From Lucinisca nassula (Eukaryota; Mollusca; Bivalvia; Lucinida; Lucinidae): a stretch of DNA of 64,000 nucleotides. The stretch lies in the NCBI GenBank assembly GCA_963580285.1, contig OY757023.1, forward strand, positions 124,053,440 to 124,117,439. Direction: 5' to 3'. Below are positions 11,165 to 22,737 of this stretch, one piece after another. The notes beneath the pieces were generated by a model, which searched no databases, was not told where the DNA came from, and saw only the letters and a program-made list of their open reading frames with translations. Position numbers and translations under genes: made by a program. Each line of letters starts with the position of its first letter. Position 1 is the first letter of the stretch.

Positions 11165-11307
11165 GAGGTGGGTGAGACCCAGATAACAAGGAGAAGACGA
11201 CATGACAGTCCGTTGCAGAACTTGGCGTCTCAACTGTGACCCGCGCGAGGTTCGAACCCACAGCAGTGAGAGACAGCGCTCTAACCCGCTAGGTCATGAA
11301 GGCCCGT
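11165..11307 (-). mobile_element. SINE B copy
   Basis: On the minus strand 11307-11230 gives a tRNA-like head ('catgacctagcgggttagagcg', B-box 'gggttcgaacc') followed by 'gtcacagttgagacgccaag' and a 'ctgggtctcacccacctctgatgatt' body. The same body layout is seen in the complete copy at 51464-51700. Confidence 0.75.
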
Positions 11308-11309
11308 TG

Positions 11310-12420
11310 TTGGCATATGAAACAGTGATATCTGAAACTACGGTTTATGGGGTTTGATCTAATATTATATAGACTAACTGAACGAAACCCCCAACAAATG
11401 CGGACCTTTAGAAGTTTCAATGTACATTAACCTATATTTGCACAAGAATCACCACTATCGATCCGGTTTCTTCGGTTTCCTGCCCTTCAAACATCCGAAG
11501 AAAAAATTAGTTTGGGTCTAGAGATAGACTTCTAAATAGAATATCGGCATGAAACGTCAAGTATTACAATACCTGCATGGAACCTTGAACATTTATCAGC
11601 CGATTTGTGGTCTATCTGGAAAATCCTCTGTGAATGATTTATCTGGAAAATCCTCCCTGAATTGTAATTTCTCATTTTTATTATTTTATTCAATAAAATG
11701 TGAACCTATTATAGTAAAAAAAAAAATATATATTAGAACCAAGGAAAGGCTCTCTGACTGTTCCTATTCATCAGTTATCTTCTTAAGACACTTTTGTAAG
11801 TATAGCAAACACGAACTAACCAAAGAGAGAGAGTGTGTGTGTGCGTGCGTGCGTGTGTGAGAGAGAGAGTAATCATTTACTCTTCTTACGCTATTTTCAC
11901 CGTCGTTGTTTATATACGTGGGAAATATTCAAGACTGTTCATAACCGTGCTTTTGGAACCTCCAAATTACGGAGATATGCAAGTAGATACTGATTTAGGC
12001 ATTAATTGTAAATCCGTCATCTATTGTCTGCGTTTCATGGTTCCATCAAAGGAATGCGTCTGTCGTAAGGATTATCTTTCAGCATTGAGCACTCAAGTCC
12101 ATGCTTATTGCTGCCCGAGCAACGTGTGAAACAAGTATATAGGAGTTTATTTTTGAACAAGAACTATTTCAAGCTACAATGACATCTTTGGATAAATCAG
12201 TCGAATTTCTGGTAATTACACTAATTTCTTTAGAAAATTTGCATGTTTTGCATTTTAGTTGTCTGTAAAGACGCTTTCGTGTAATCTGTCGAAGCAAAAA
12301 CACCATTACGAAACAGCTGTGACAGTTCCAGAAGAAAACAGCAAAAATCAAAACAGATTGTTTTTAATAGGGTCGTAAAAAAACAGGATTTTATCGACTC
12401 ACCCTCTTTCAAATCGAAAG
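11310..12420. other. No recognisable gene; interior of the 4961-bp element
   Basis: Contains an A-run (11708-11720), a GT/GA simple repeat (11828-11872) and frames of 98-103 residues that start in low-complexity DNA and match nothing I know. This could be the original interior of the TIR element. Confidence 0.5.
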
Positions 12421-12708
12421 TAAACAGTCGGCGTTTTTGGGGTCCGTCTGCGTTCTAGGTAGTCGAATACCCCGGGTGTTTTTGTACCAAATGGAATCTT
12501 AATTCCTCCTTATATATAGCAGGAGTTCATTTCAAAATTTAGGGGTGTCGGGTTGTGTTTCCATAAAAATTTATTTAGAAAATGACTGAGCTTTTATCAA
12601 ACAGTGGAGGCCCTGATCAGACGCCGCGCTCTGCGTTGTCTGATCTGGGTCTGCACTGTTTGCCACAGTACCCGTTTAGGGGTTTCCAGTCTGAAATGGT
12701 TTGACCTG

Positions 12709-13167
12709 AAGTGGTGGGGTGTCATGCATGCAGTGTTAATGATACTTTTATTTTTAGATAATTAAAAAAGACCATTTCATGGATGACTTCTCTCAGGATT
12801 GTTCAAATAAGTTGGTGTTTGCTGCCAAGTTTATACTCGTAGTACAGTATGTATAACATTTTTTCCACTTTCCTTCCACCAGTATGGATTTGACAGAGGC
12901 ATTTCCAACCCAAGGGAAACACGGGTCAGTCGGAACCTCGGCTAGGTTCCCATCAAGTCTTGGCAGACTGAAGGATGGAAACAGCTATATGGAATCCATA
13001 CAAATGGAAGATTCTTTTTCATGCATACCGAACTTCTTTTCGATATATTAATTATTGTTACAGGGTTTTCCCTCCGTGAATCAGATCACCTCTGGTGTGT
13101 TTGCTTTTGTGTTACAAAGGCAAAATATGACGTATTGCTACACACTACAAATAGTGCTTTGTGAAAT
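12709..13167. other. No recognisable feature
   Basis: Unique-looking AT-rich DNA between the M221 remnant and the 13.2-kb tandem element. I see no open frame of note, no tRNA and no repeat shared elsewhere in the window. Confidence 0.5.
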
Positions 13168-14321
13168 TGCACGACCCGCAGAAAAAGCAACCGACTGAAG
13201 ACGGTTGATTTCTAAGAGTGCCCTAAAATCACCGTGTCATTCGGTCATTCTGTCAGTCTGTCCGTCCGTAACCCGTTTGTGAAAATTGGTGATAGTGACT
13301 TAACCGCTTGGAATATTTAAACAATTTTTGGCATACTGATAGATATCATTGAGATCTAACCAATGAACTTGCGAAATATTACATTCCATTTAGTGTAGCC
13401 TCGCCGAGGCGAAAATGTGAAAATTTTCGAACTGCTTCTCCTCGGAAACCGTTGGGCCGATTGAAGTCAAATTTCATATGGAGCCTCTATGGGATGGGAG
13501 AAACCAAAATTTGCTCATGGGGTCCAGGTCACATGACCAAAATGGCCGCAAAGCCATATATGGTCTGTCTGTCTGTCTGTCCGTCCGTAACCCGTTTGTG
13601 AAAATTGGTGATAGTGACTTAACCGCTTGGAATATTTAAACAATTTTTAGCATACTGATAGATATCAATGAGATCTAACCAATGAACTTGCGAAATATTA
13701 CATTCCATTTAGTATAGCCTCGCCGAGGCGAAAAATTTGAACATTTTCGAACTGCTTCTCCTCGGAAACCGTTGGGCCGATTGAAGTCGAATTTCAAATG
13801 GAGCCTCTATGGCATAGGGAAACCAAAATTTGCTCATGGGGTCCAGGTCACATGACCAAAATGGCCGCCAAGCCATATATGGTAAAAACCCTTCAAAAAT
13901 AGTCTTCTCCAGAACCACTGGGCAGATTTCCACGAAACTTGATAAATAGCATCTGGGACGTAGGTCCATCATAAATTGCTAAAATGGTGACCCTGGGTTG
14001 ACCTTGACCTTCTTTGGGTCCGTCCGTAACCCGTTTGTGAAAATTGGTGATAGTGACTTATCCGCTTGGAATATTTAAACAATTTTTGGCATACTGATAG
14101 ATATCAATGGGATCTAACCAATGAACTTGCGAAATATTACATTCCATTTAGTATAGCCTCACCGAGGCGAAAAATGTGAAAATTTTCGAACTGCTTCTCC
14201 TCGGAAACCGTTTGGCCGATTGAAATCAAATTTCATATGAAGCCTCTATGGGATGGGGGAAACCAAAATTTGCTCATGGGGTCCAGGTCACCTGACCAAA
14301 ATGGCCGCCAAGCCATATATG

Positions 14322-14352
<31 letters not shown>

Positions 14353-14996
14353 CGCCCGTAACCCGTTTGTGAAAATTGGAATATTTAAACAATTTTTGGC
14401 ATACTGATAGATATCAATGATATCTTACCAATGAACTTGCGAAATATTACATTCCATTTAGTATAGCCTCGCCGAGGCGAAAAATGTGAAAATTTTCGAA
14501 CTGCTTCTCCTCGGAAACCGTTGGGCCGATTGAAGTCAAATTTCATATGGAGCCTCTATGGGATGGGAGAAACCAAAATTTGCTCATGGGGTCCAGGTCA
14601 CATGACCAAAATGGCCGCCAAGCCATATATGGTAAAAACCCTTCAAAAACAGTCTTCTCCAGAACCACTGGGCAGATTTCCACGAAACTTGATAAATAGC
14701 ATCTGGGACGTAGGCCCATCATAAATTGCTAAAATGGTGACCTGGGTTGACCTTGACCTTCTTTGTGCCTAGGTCAAACTTTGACACATATGCTTTTGTA
14801 TTGGAAAAGTTAGAATGCATTTTATCCTGCAAACGATTCAGAATACAGTACTAAAATATAAAGTATATTTTTGCTCCTTACGATAAGGCGCATTTATTGG
14901 GGGAACCGTTTTAGGTCCAGGTCACATGACCAAAATGGCCGCCATACCCATATATGGTAACACTCATAAAGCTAAAAGCATCTGGCGGGTCGTGCA
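13168..14996 (+). mobile_element. Tandem-unit element T, copy 1
   Basis: TGCACGACCCGC (13168-13179) and GCGGGTCGTGCA (14985-14996) are exact inverted ends. Between them a unit starting 'taacccgtttgtgaaaattgg' occurs at about 13269, 13588, 14026 and 14358, separated by (TCTG)n/(TCCG)n runs. Each unit includes 'agcctcgccgaggcgaaaa' (a small palindrome) and 'ggtccaggtcacatgaccaaaatggcc'. A second copy in the opposite orientation lies at 50506-51847. The frames at 13709 and 14521 are unit translations. Confidence 0.8.
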
Positions 14997-15320
14997 CTTC
15001 AGCTGAAGCACTGGTTAAGTTCAGAAATTGAGATGGTACAACAAACGTAAATTGTCGAACCTTTATGGCTTTTAATACATTAATTGCAAATTTTAGATTG
15101 CACTACTGTCTCTACCAGCAAGCTTTGCAACTAGTGCACAGCAGTGTGGGATAGGGATGGGGGTAAAAAGGATGAGATAAAATTTCTATACCTTGTGAAA
15201 ATGTCAGATATTTTCATCTGATATGCAAGAAATTCTTATCTAGTGGGCAAGAAAATGTTCTCCTAACCCATTGTATACTCGTTGACTTCCACTGATATAA
15301 TATGTTATGCAGTTTTTAAT

Positions 15321-15908
15321 AGCTCACCTAGAGGCAAAGGCTCGGGGTGAGCTTTTGCGACCGATCGATGTCCGTCGTGCGTCTTTCAACAATTAACTTA
15401 AACGACATCTTCTAAACCGGTGAACGGATTTTAAAATAATTTTACAGGAATGTTCCATTGGTGACCCTCTACCTAAATTGCGTGAATGATTCCACTCCAC
15501 TGAATAAAATAGAAAAAAAAATAGAAAAACCTTACAACACCATCTCCTTCGAGGCCACTAGCCTAATTTCAAAGGAACATTCCTTAGTGACCCTCTACCA
15601 GAATTGCCCAAACCGTTCCGTTCGGCTGAACAAGATGGCCACCAGAGCTAAAAATGGAAAACATCTAGACTCTCTAAACGTTCCGCTCGGATGAACAAGA
15701 TGGCTACCAGTGCTAAAAATAGAAAAGCCTTTAAACGACTTCTCCTCCTTAACCACTGGATGGGTTTTGAAATATTTTCACGGAAATCTTCCTTACACGA
15801 TCCTTTACAAAATTGCTGAAACCGTTATGCTCGGATGAACAAAATGGCCACCAGGACGTGTACTTAATGTGTCAGCTGAGAGATTCGGGGCCATCATGGA
15901 CCTCTTGT
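15321..15908 (+). mobile_element. Helentron-like element, short
   Basis: Starts with the hairpin AGCTCACC...GGGTGAGCT (15321-15352), holds two to three units of about 130 bp ('cttctaaaccggtgaacgg', 'tgaccctctacc', 'atgaacaagatggc') and ends 'catggacctcttgt'. The end matches the two nested copies at 17.3 and 20.9 kb, whose ends are fixed by their empty sites. Confidence 0.7.
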
Positions 15909-15917
15909 TTAGAGATA

Positions 15918-16264
15918 CAGTAGAACTTCGATGCCTCGAACAGCGATGGCTCGTTTACCATGGATGTGTCGAACCCATTCTTGAGTCCCTAGCGAAGTCC
16001 TCTACATAAGAAATAGTGGGCGATAATTAAGGAGATTGTCGTCTTTTATCTTGCAAATGTATGCTGTGGGTACTCATTAGAATCGCCTCGATGAGGCGAT
16101 TCTAATGAGTACACACAGCATACAGTTTCATTATAGAACGCCGAAAAGATGTCTAAAAGTATCTCGTTATGCCTCCTGACAGTAACCCTCAGTGGCTCGA
16201 ACTGCCCCTGTCTCGAACAGATTTTCGAGGTCCCAAAGCTGTTCGAGCCATTGAAGTTTGACTG
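15918..16264. mobile_element. 347-bp pogo-like MITE with TA duplication
   Basis: Termini are CAGTAGAACTTCGATGCCTC and the complement of CAGTCAAACTTCAATGGCTC, with TA on both sides (15916-15917, 16265-16266). The centre (about 16060-16128) is a palindrome containing 'tactcattagaatcgcctc'. TA duplication and CAGT ends fit Tc1/mariner-pogo mobilisation. Further copies at 32376-32721 and 61291-61636. Confidence 0.9.
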
Positions 16265-16449
16265 TACTGTTATAGATATTTATCAAGCCTTTTGCCGGAT
16301 ACTGGTTGTCCTATTTCTCAGGTTGTCTGCTCTAGAAATACCCTGAAAATTCATGTTATTGGCCTGCAGTGGTGAGTTATCATGCAGTGTCAGCGATGTT
16401 TATATTAAAGAAATGGTAAAAAAAGAGGCACATGATTATCCTATATCAA

Positions 16450-17263
16450 TCACCTGAGCTTATTTTTTGTTCAGCTGCGTGGAACCATTTTAGCAATTTT
16501 GATAAGGATCAGAAGAGATATATTTCTGTAAAATTATTTTGAAATCAGGCAACTGACCCAGATGTCGTTTATTTACCCTTCTAGCAATTTCGGTAAAGGG
16601 TCATAAGAGGAACCTCAGCAGGCGCATGGCGTAATTGCGACGTCATATCAACGTCAGTGCAACGTCATGACGCTGTTGCAACATCACGTCTACGTCATGA
16701 CGTTGCACCGACGTTGATTTGACGTTACCCTACCAACGTGTGCCTGCTGGGACATATCTGTGAAATTATTTTGAAATCGGGCCATTATGGTGTTTAAAGA
16801 TTTTTTCTATATTTAGCTCTTGCAGCCATTTTATTCAGCCGAGTGAAAACACTTTATCAAATATGGCAAAGAGGCTTAAGAGAAACGTTCTTATGAAAGG
16901 ATTTTTAAATTTGGCAACTGGCCTAGGAGATGTCGTTTGTAGGTTTTTCTATTCTTAGTTCTGGTGGTCATTTATTCAACCAAGTGAAACGCTTTAAGCT
17001 GTTTGGTAAAGGGGCACAATAGGAACCTTTCTCTGAACTTATTTTGAAATCAGACCAATGGTCTAGAAGGAAATGTTGTTTACTTATTGTTTTTTTTTTC
17101 CTATTTTTAGCTCTGTTGACCATTTTGTTCCACCGAGCGGAGCCATTTTAGCAATTTCGGTAAAGGGGCATTCGATGAATATTCATTGTGCAATCATTTT
17201 AAAATCAAGTCATTGGCAAATTAGCCGATGTCGTCTACAGCTTTTTTTTTCTATTTCTATTTT
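16450..17263. repeat. Tandem array, about 140-bp unit (element C), left part
   Basis: Units contain 'ccattttagcaatttcggtaaagg', 'gaaattattttgaaatc' and 'ctatttttagctc'. The array resumes at 18355 after a helentron-like insertion and also holds a CCCAGCAGG-type MITE at 16613-16751. The 118-residue frame starting at 17073 is not a gene. Confidence 0.8.
16613..16751. mobile_element. Foldback MITE family Q (CCTGCTGGG ends)
   Basis: Starts near CCTCAGCAGGCGCATGGCG and ends CGTGTGCCTGCTGGG. The interior is an inverted repeat built from 'aacgtcatgacg', 'cgtcggtgcaacgtc' words. Other copies at 28.7, 34.1, 36.7, 44.0, 49.0 and 49.3 kb. Confidence 0.85.
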
Positions 17264-18354
17264 AGCTCACCTGTCACGTAGTGACAAGGTGACCTTTTGT
17301 GATCACATTTTGTCCGTCGTGCGTCCGTGCGTGCGTCCGTGCGTGCGTCCGTACACAATTTTAAATAAGTATATCTCTAATACCCCATGGCCAATCTTGA
17401 TCAAATTTCATGAAAGCATCATCAGGTAGGGGGAAAGGCTCCATAAGGTTTTTGGGCTGATCAGATTGGAATTCTGGTTGCCATGGAAACAAAAAGGTTC
17501 CATAGCATTGTATTGGGGAAAACGACGTCTCCCCTTTTTCTCGGCCATTTCTGATCCTATCTTCATCAAACTTGCGGATAACCAGGAGGGGCTTACAGTC
17601 TGCGTCGAGTTCAAATTTTGGCTGCATGGGACAAACAGCTTTGGAGTTACCTGCCCTTGAGCATAAATATAAGTGAAAAATGGTGTTTCCAGCTTTTCTC
17701 AGCCGTTTATGATCTGATCTTTTTGTAACTTTTCATAAACGAGGACAAGCATAAAATCTCGGATGAATTTGGTTTGAATCTGACCAGCGGTTTTCCAGTT
17801 ACTTCCCCTGGAGCGTGAAAAGTTTTCCCATAGACTTAAAATGGGGAAAACGATGTCTCCACTTTTTCTCAGCCATTTCTAATCCGATCTTCATCAAACT
17901 TGCAGATAACCAGGAGGGGCTTACAGTCTACGTCGATTTCATATTTAGGATGCATGGGGCAAACAGCTTTTGAGTTACCTGCCCTTGAGCATCAATATAA
18001 GTGAAAAATGGTGTTTCCAGCTTTTTTCAGCCGTTTATGATATGATCTTTTTGTAACTTTTCGTAAACGAGAACAAGCATAAACTCTTGGATGAGTTCGA
18101 ATTCGGCTTGAATCCGAGCGTAAATAGGCCATGCCCATGGGCCAAAATTTTGTGGCCCCTTAATTCCATTAAACGCCCCAGGGCTCATTATCTCCTATAG
18201 ACTTATACTGGAAAAAAAACTTCAACAATCTTCTTCTCCGAAACCATAAGGCTCAGAACTTAGATATTTAATATGTAACAATGTCAAGTGGTCTCCTACA
18301 CTCATGATTTTCTGGTACACAGGTGAGCGATTAAGGGCCATTGGGCCCTCTTGT
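17264..18354 (+). mobile_element. Helentron-like element nested in element C
   Basis: Begins AGCTCACCTGTCACGTAGTG with its hairpin partner and ends GGGCCCTCTTGT. The left flank ends CTATTTT and the right flank begins TAACTCCGG. Joined, they restore the host unit word CTATTTTTARCTC seen elsewhere in the array, so insertion was between T and T with no duplication. The core has two to three units of about 340 bp ('cgatctcatcaaacttgc', 'gcccttgagcatcaatat'). Confidence 0.85.
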
Positions 18355-18500
18355 TAACTCCGGTGACCATTTTAATCATTCGAGTGGAATCATTTTAGCA
18401 ACCATCAAATGAACATTTGTGTGAAATTATTTTGAAATAGGAGTAGATTTCATTTGCAGAAATTGTTGACGACAAACGACCGACGCCGGACACAGGCCGA
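18355..18500. repeat. Tandem array element C, right part
   Basis: Continuation of the 16.45-17.26 kb array after the nested insertion ('ggtgaccattttaatcattcgagtgg', 'tgaaattattttgaaat'), ending in 'gacgacaaacgaccgacgccgg'. An A-rich tract follows at 18541-18580. Confidence 0.75.
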
Positions 18501-18744
18501 CTACAATAGCTACCCTTGAGCACCTTTTGCTCATGTGAACTAAAAAAAAAATAAAAAAAAAGAGAAAAGAAACTCATTTCTTTTTACTTTTATACTTTTT
18601 AAAAATAACATTACTACATGTGAATTTTACAACATCACAGGTAGCTCATTATATAACATAACAGGATATCACCTTGTGCATTCATTTTGAAAACGCCTAT
18701 ACAAATACTTTGTAAATTTTACTGCCGCAAAAACGAAAATTTTA

Positions 18745-18955
18745 AGATGAAAAAAAAAGAATATTTTTTCTTATTTCTGCTAAATATACAGATTGTGGGT
18801 ACACGTTAGAACCGTCTCATTGAGGCGGTTCTAACGAGTACCCACAATCTATATTTTAGAGCAGAAATAAGAAAAACAAGTTTGTCCCTGTAAATCCCAG
18901 TATTACTGTATAAAATGGGGTTCAAGGGGGGTCAAATTTATATAGGCGTGTTTTT
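18745..18955. mobile_element. Palindromic element P1, copy 2
   Basis: Near-perfect palindrome at about 18788-18857 ('gattgtgggtacacgttag' and complement; centre 'cattgaggcgg'), flanked by 'tttcttatttctgct' and 'agcagaaataagaaa' and a 'tggggttcaaggggggtcaaattta' wing. Confidence 0.85.
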
Positions 18956-19006
18956 TGGTGATGTAAAAATTGACCACTGTCCCATGGTGTAGTCTATCCT
19001 GAATCT

Positions 19007-19030
19007 TTGTTGTTGTTTTTTTTTTTTTTC
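19007..19030. repeat. Poly-T tract
   Basis: A T-run broken by one G triplet region. Low-complexity only; the neighbouring 62-residue frame is not a gene. Confidence 0.8.
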
Positions 19031-19184
19031 TTTGGAAATATCGATTTTTTTTAGGCACATTTTGCACGTATACTCAGTAATGTTAGATGTTGGTTGTGAC
19101 GCACTCTTGGGGTCGGTAAGGATCAAATATAGAGAGGATATTTACTTTTGAGATAAATACCAAAAATATTTCATCGAGTGTGTT

Positions 19185-19185
<1 letters not shown>

Positions 19186-19237
<52 letters not shown>

Positions 19238-19238
19238 T
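19186..19238. repeat. (ACT)n microsatellite
   Basis: About 17 uninterrupted triplets. It creates the 20-leucine start of the 123-residue plus-strand frame at 19178-19549, which I therefore do not call a gene. Confidence 0.95.
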
Positions 19239-19507
19239 CAACTTTATTTCTCTCAACTCAGGTCATACATGAGTTATTATACAATAGAAATATAAATGAG
19301 CATGCGCACGTATACTGGCAAAGGGTAACAAAGAGTATTAAGAAATTGGGCGCTTTGATACCTGGGGATAGGGGTGGGGGTGGGGATATGTGTAGTAGGG
19401 GAAATAAAGTTTTCAGAGAGAGAGAAAGTCGTGCACAGAGAACAAATGGAGAGGAAGAAAGGGAAAAGACAGGCATGTCAGCAATTATACATACAATCCA
19501 TATGGTA

Positions 19508-19640
19508 ACGGGCCTCCGTGTCCTAGTGGTTAAGAGCGCTGACTCTTGATCATTAGGTCTCTCACCGCTGTGGTTCGAGCCTCGCTCCGGTCACATGTGA
19601 GATGTGTTGAAAAATCTGATGTTTTCAACCCACGAGATGA
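19508..19640 (+). mobile_element. SINE B copy, 5' part
   Basis: tRNA-like head 'ggcctccgtgtcctagtggttaagagcg ... ggttcgagcctcgc' followed by 'gtcacatgtgagatg', then divergence. Same head as the full copy at 51464. Confidence 0.75.
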
Positions 19641-19994
19641 CATAGTTTTGATATTTATCGAAAAAAAGTAAATTTGCTTTTTATTTTATAATACTTTAGG
19701 ACACTTACTGTAATTGATCAATCGGATCTTACGTCACAATTTATTACAAGCTCTAATTAAAATAGGCGATCTGTCTGTGTTTTGCAACTGACAGTTGTGA
19801 CGTCATAGCCAAGTAAAAATACAGCATTTTTACAGTTCAAATAATGCTTTTTCAAGGTATTTTAAAGAATTATTTCATCGATAACTTATGACTTTGGCGA
19901 AAAAAGTAGACAGGGCTGCTACTGTGAAAATAATAAGGTCTTGTTATATTTCACACAATGAAAATATCTTTTATATTTCACACTGTGAAATTAT
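19641..19994. other. No recognisable feature
   Basis: AT-rich DNA without open frames. A short near-duplicate 'tatatttcacacaatgaaaatat / tatatttcacactgtgaaattat' occurs at about 19947-19995. Nothing else seen. Confidence 0.5.
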
Positions 19995-20920
19995 CACTTT
20001 TATTATACCCCAAGCAAACGAAGTTTAAGGGGGGTATACTGTATTCACGTTGTCCGTCTGTCCGTTCGTCCGTCTGTCCGTAACACTTTTGTTTTCCCTG
20101 CATCCCTGGCTTAATAGTTTACAGAATCTTATAATTTTTTGCATAAATGTTGATATTGATGAGATGCTGCTGCTACATGAAAATAAAGGTCCTGCGATCA
20201 ATTCTGTTAAAGTTATTCCCCTTTGTCATTCTTGAAAACTTGTCCGTGACACTTTTGATTTTCCTGTATATCTTGCTTAATAATTTTAATAACTTTAGTA
20301 TTTATTGTTCTACATTAATGAAACTTATATCACACTTGGTGCCTGAGGTAGGAATCTGTTGTAGTAAAATATTTATCAAGGGTCCTTAACTCTTGGAGTT
20401 ATGTCCCTAGATAGGTTTTCATTTAACATAGCCATTTTGAGGTCTAATAATCTTAAAGTGTATAAGGACAGTTTAAGGGTGATCGTTTTGAAACTTTGCA
20501 GGTGTTTTCATATAAGTCTGAAGATGTGCATGTGGTTTTTTCTTATTCCTTAAATTATTTCTTTCACTTTTTTCGACTATTTAACTTAGCCATTTTTTTA
20601 GGTCTAATAATGTTAAAGTGTATTGGGCGTTGGTACCTTGTTAGCGCAATTTCTCTTACAGTTTTAGGGTGATCGTTTTGAAACTTTGCAGGTGTTTTCA
20701 TATAGGTCTGAAGATGTGTATGTAATTTTTTCATACTCCTAAAATTATTTCTTCTACATTTTTCGTCTTTTTAACTTAGCCATTTTTTTAGGTCTAATAA
20801 TGTTAAAGTGTATAGGGAGGGGGTACCTTGTTTGCACAACTCCTCTCACAGTTTTAGGGTGATCGTTTTGAAACTTTGCAGGTGTTTTTATAAAGGTCTT
20901 AATATGTGCATGTGGTTTTT
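19995..20920 (+). repeat. Array element E, left part
   Basis: Opens with 'tataccccaagcaaacgaag...ggggggtata', then (TCCG)n. Units of about 175 bp follow with 'aacttagccatttttttaggtctaataatgttaaagtg' and 'gggtgatcgttttgaaactttgcaggtgttttcatat'. It is cut at 20920 by a nested element and resumes at 22909. The 61- and 80-residue frames are array translations. Confidence 0.8.
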
Positions 20921-22264
20921 AGCTCACCTGACCGAAGGTCATGGTGAGCTTTTGTGACTGTGAGATGTCCGGCGTCGTCGTTCGTCGTGCGTCGTGCGTG
21001 CGTAAACTATTCTTGTTAACACTCTAGAGGCCACAGTTTTGATCCAATCATCATCAAACTTGTACAGAATGATCATCATGGCAATATGTCGTTCAAGTTC
21101 GAATATGGGTCATGTCGAGTCAAAAAATAGGTCACCAGGTCAAATCAAAGGAAAACCTTGTTAACACTTTAGAGGCCACAATTTTGGTCCAATCATCCTC
21201 AAACTTGCTCAGGATGATCATCTTGATAATATCTTGGTCAAGTTCGAATATGGGTCATGTTGAGTCAAAAAGTAGGTCAGTAGGTCAAATCACAGAAAAC
21301 CCTTGTTAGCACTCTAATGGCCCCAGTTTTGGTCCAATCATCCTCAAACTTGCTCAGAATGATCATCCTGACAATATCTCGGTCAAGTTCGAATATGGGT
21401 CATGTCGGGTCAAAAAGTAGGTCAGTAGGTCAAATCATAGGAAAACCTTGTTGACACTCTAGAGGCCACAGTTTTTGTCCAATGTTCATCAAACTTGGTC
21501 AGAATGTTCATCCTGACAATATCTCGAATTCGAATATGGGTCATTTCGGGTCAAAAAGTAGGTCAGTAGGTCAAACCACAGAAAAACCTTGTTAGCACTC
21601 TAGAGGCCACAGTTTTGGTCCAATCATCCTCAAACTTGCTCAGAATGATCATCCTGACAATATCTCGGTCAAGTTCGATTATGGGTCATGTCGGCCAAAA
21701 AATAGGTCAGTAGGTCAAATCGTAGAAAAACCTTGTTAACACTCTGGAGGCCAAAGTTTTGGGCCAATCATTCTCAAACTTGCTCAAAATGATCATCCTG
21801 ACAATATCTCGGTCAAGTTCGAATATGTGTCATGTCGGGTCAAAAGTAGGTCAGTAGGTCAAATCATAGAAAAACCTTGTTAACACTCTAGAGGCCACAG
21901 TTTTGGTCAAATCATCATCAAACTTGCTCAGAATGACCATCCCTACAATATCTAGGTCAAATTCGAATATGGGTCATGTGGGGTCAAAAGTAGGTCAAAT
22001 CATAGAACAACCTTGTTTGCACTCTAGAGACTGCAATTTTAGTTTAATTATCATCAAACTTGCTCAGAATGATCATCTTGACAATATCTAGGTCAAATTC
22101 GAATATGGGTCATGTGGGGTCAAAAAGTATTTCATTGTGTTAAATCATAGAAAAACCTTGTTAACACTCTAGAGGCCACAGTTTTAGTCCAATCATCATC
22201 AAACTTGCCCAGAATTGTCCTCTGTTTGTAGTAACTTGGTCAGGAGGGGTATTTTATTTGACAA

Positions 22265-22365
22265 AAAATGCTGTTAGCAAACAGTGCAGACCCTGATCAG
22301 ATGCCACATTCTGCGACGTCTGATCTGGGCCTATGCTGTTTGCCAGGCTACCCCTTCAGGTTTTC
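22265..22365 (+). mobile_element. M221 hairpin fragment
   Basis: 'gcaaacagtgcagaccctgatcagatgcc' with a complementary arm ending 'tgctgtttgcc', as in M221, but without the rest of the MITE. Interrupts the last unit of the helentron-like core. Confidence 0.7.
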
Positions 22366-22631
22366 CCGCCTTTTAGGGGTTATTATAACTTTAAACAAAA
22401 GGGGTTATTATAACTTTAAACAAATATTCTGTATGATAATACAGTATGTCAAGCAATTCAGACTTTCAGGGTGTTTGGATCATGGTCAAAGTTCTTTTGG
22501 CTATTTTTAGAAAAAACATTGTCATCACCCGGCCTACTTTTATTTCAATTTCCCCACCGTAAGCATGCTACAGATTAGAAATGATTGAAATCAACCTTCA
22601 GGCTGCAGAAATATAAATGCTGTCAGACATG

Positions 22632-22737
22632 AAGGGGCGGACCTTTCATCTCAATGTCGGGTAAAAGTCCCACAAAATTGGAAGCAACGTCTCCAAAATT
22701 ACCTAAATAGTATAAACCTCAAATCAAACAAACAAAT
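22632..22737 (+). mobile_element. SINE R1, 3' third
   Basis: 'catctcaatgtcgggtaaaag' to 'aacctcaaatcaaacaaacaaa'. 5'-truncated, as LINE-mobilised SINEs often are. Confidence 0.85.

Larger units (their letters stand above)
7518..12478. mobile_element. 4961-bp TIR element, CAC...GTG ends
   Basis: The left end (7518) reads CACACGGGGTATTCGACTAC and the right end read inwards on the minus strand (12478) reads CACCCGGGGTATTCGACTAC. Similarity continues for about 52 bases on each side through 'acgcagacgg' and 'aacgccgactg', then more weakly for about 50 more. TTTTT flanks both ends, while the uninterrupted host MITE has a single TTTTT, so the target duplication is at most 5 bp. CAC ends occur in the CACTA/Chapaev and Transib groups. 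No transposase was found inside; the interior is filled with later insertions, so it looks non-autonomous or gutted. Confidence 0.8.
7506..12708 (-). mobile_element. M221 MITE split by a 4961-bp insertion
   Basis: The left remnant TTAACTCTTTTT (7506-7517) and the right remnant beginning TTTTTGTACCAAATGG (12479 onward) together match the end of the M221 MITE read on the minus strand. The rest of the MITE, with its 'cagatcagacgcc' hairpin, continues to about 12708, where the far TTAA has decayed. The interruption is the TIR element at 7518-12478. Confidence 0.75.

Noticed and set aside
10800..11239. Two overlapping frames of 103 and 112 residues
   Set aside because: Both read through a (TAC)n microsatellite and a minus-strand SINE B.
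7518..12478. Claim that this is a RAG-like (Transib) transposon
   Set aside because: Only CAC ends and a possible 5-bp duplication in a T homopolymer support it; no transposase or nonamer-like signal was seen, so it is kept as a question only.
19178..19549. 123-residue frame starting with about 20 leucines
   Set aside because: The leucines come from an (ACT)n microsatellite and the rest covers simple and SINE-like sequence.
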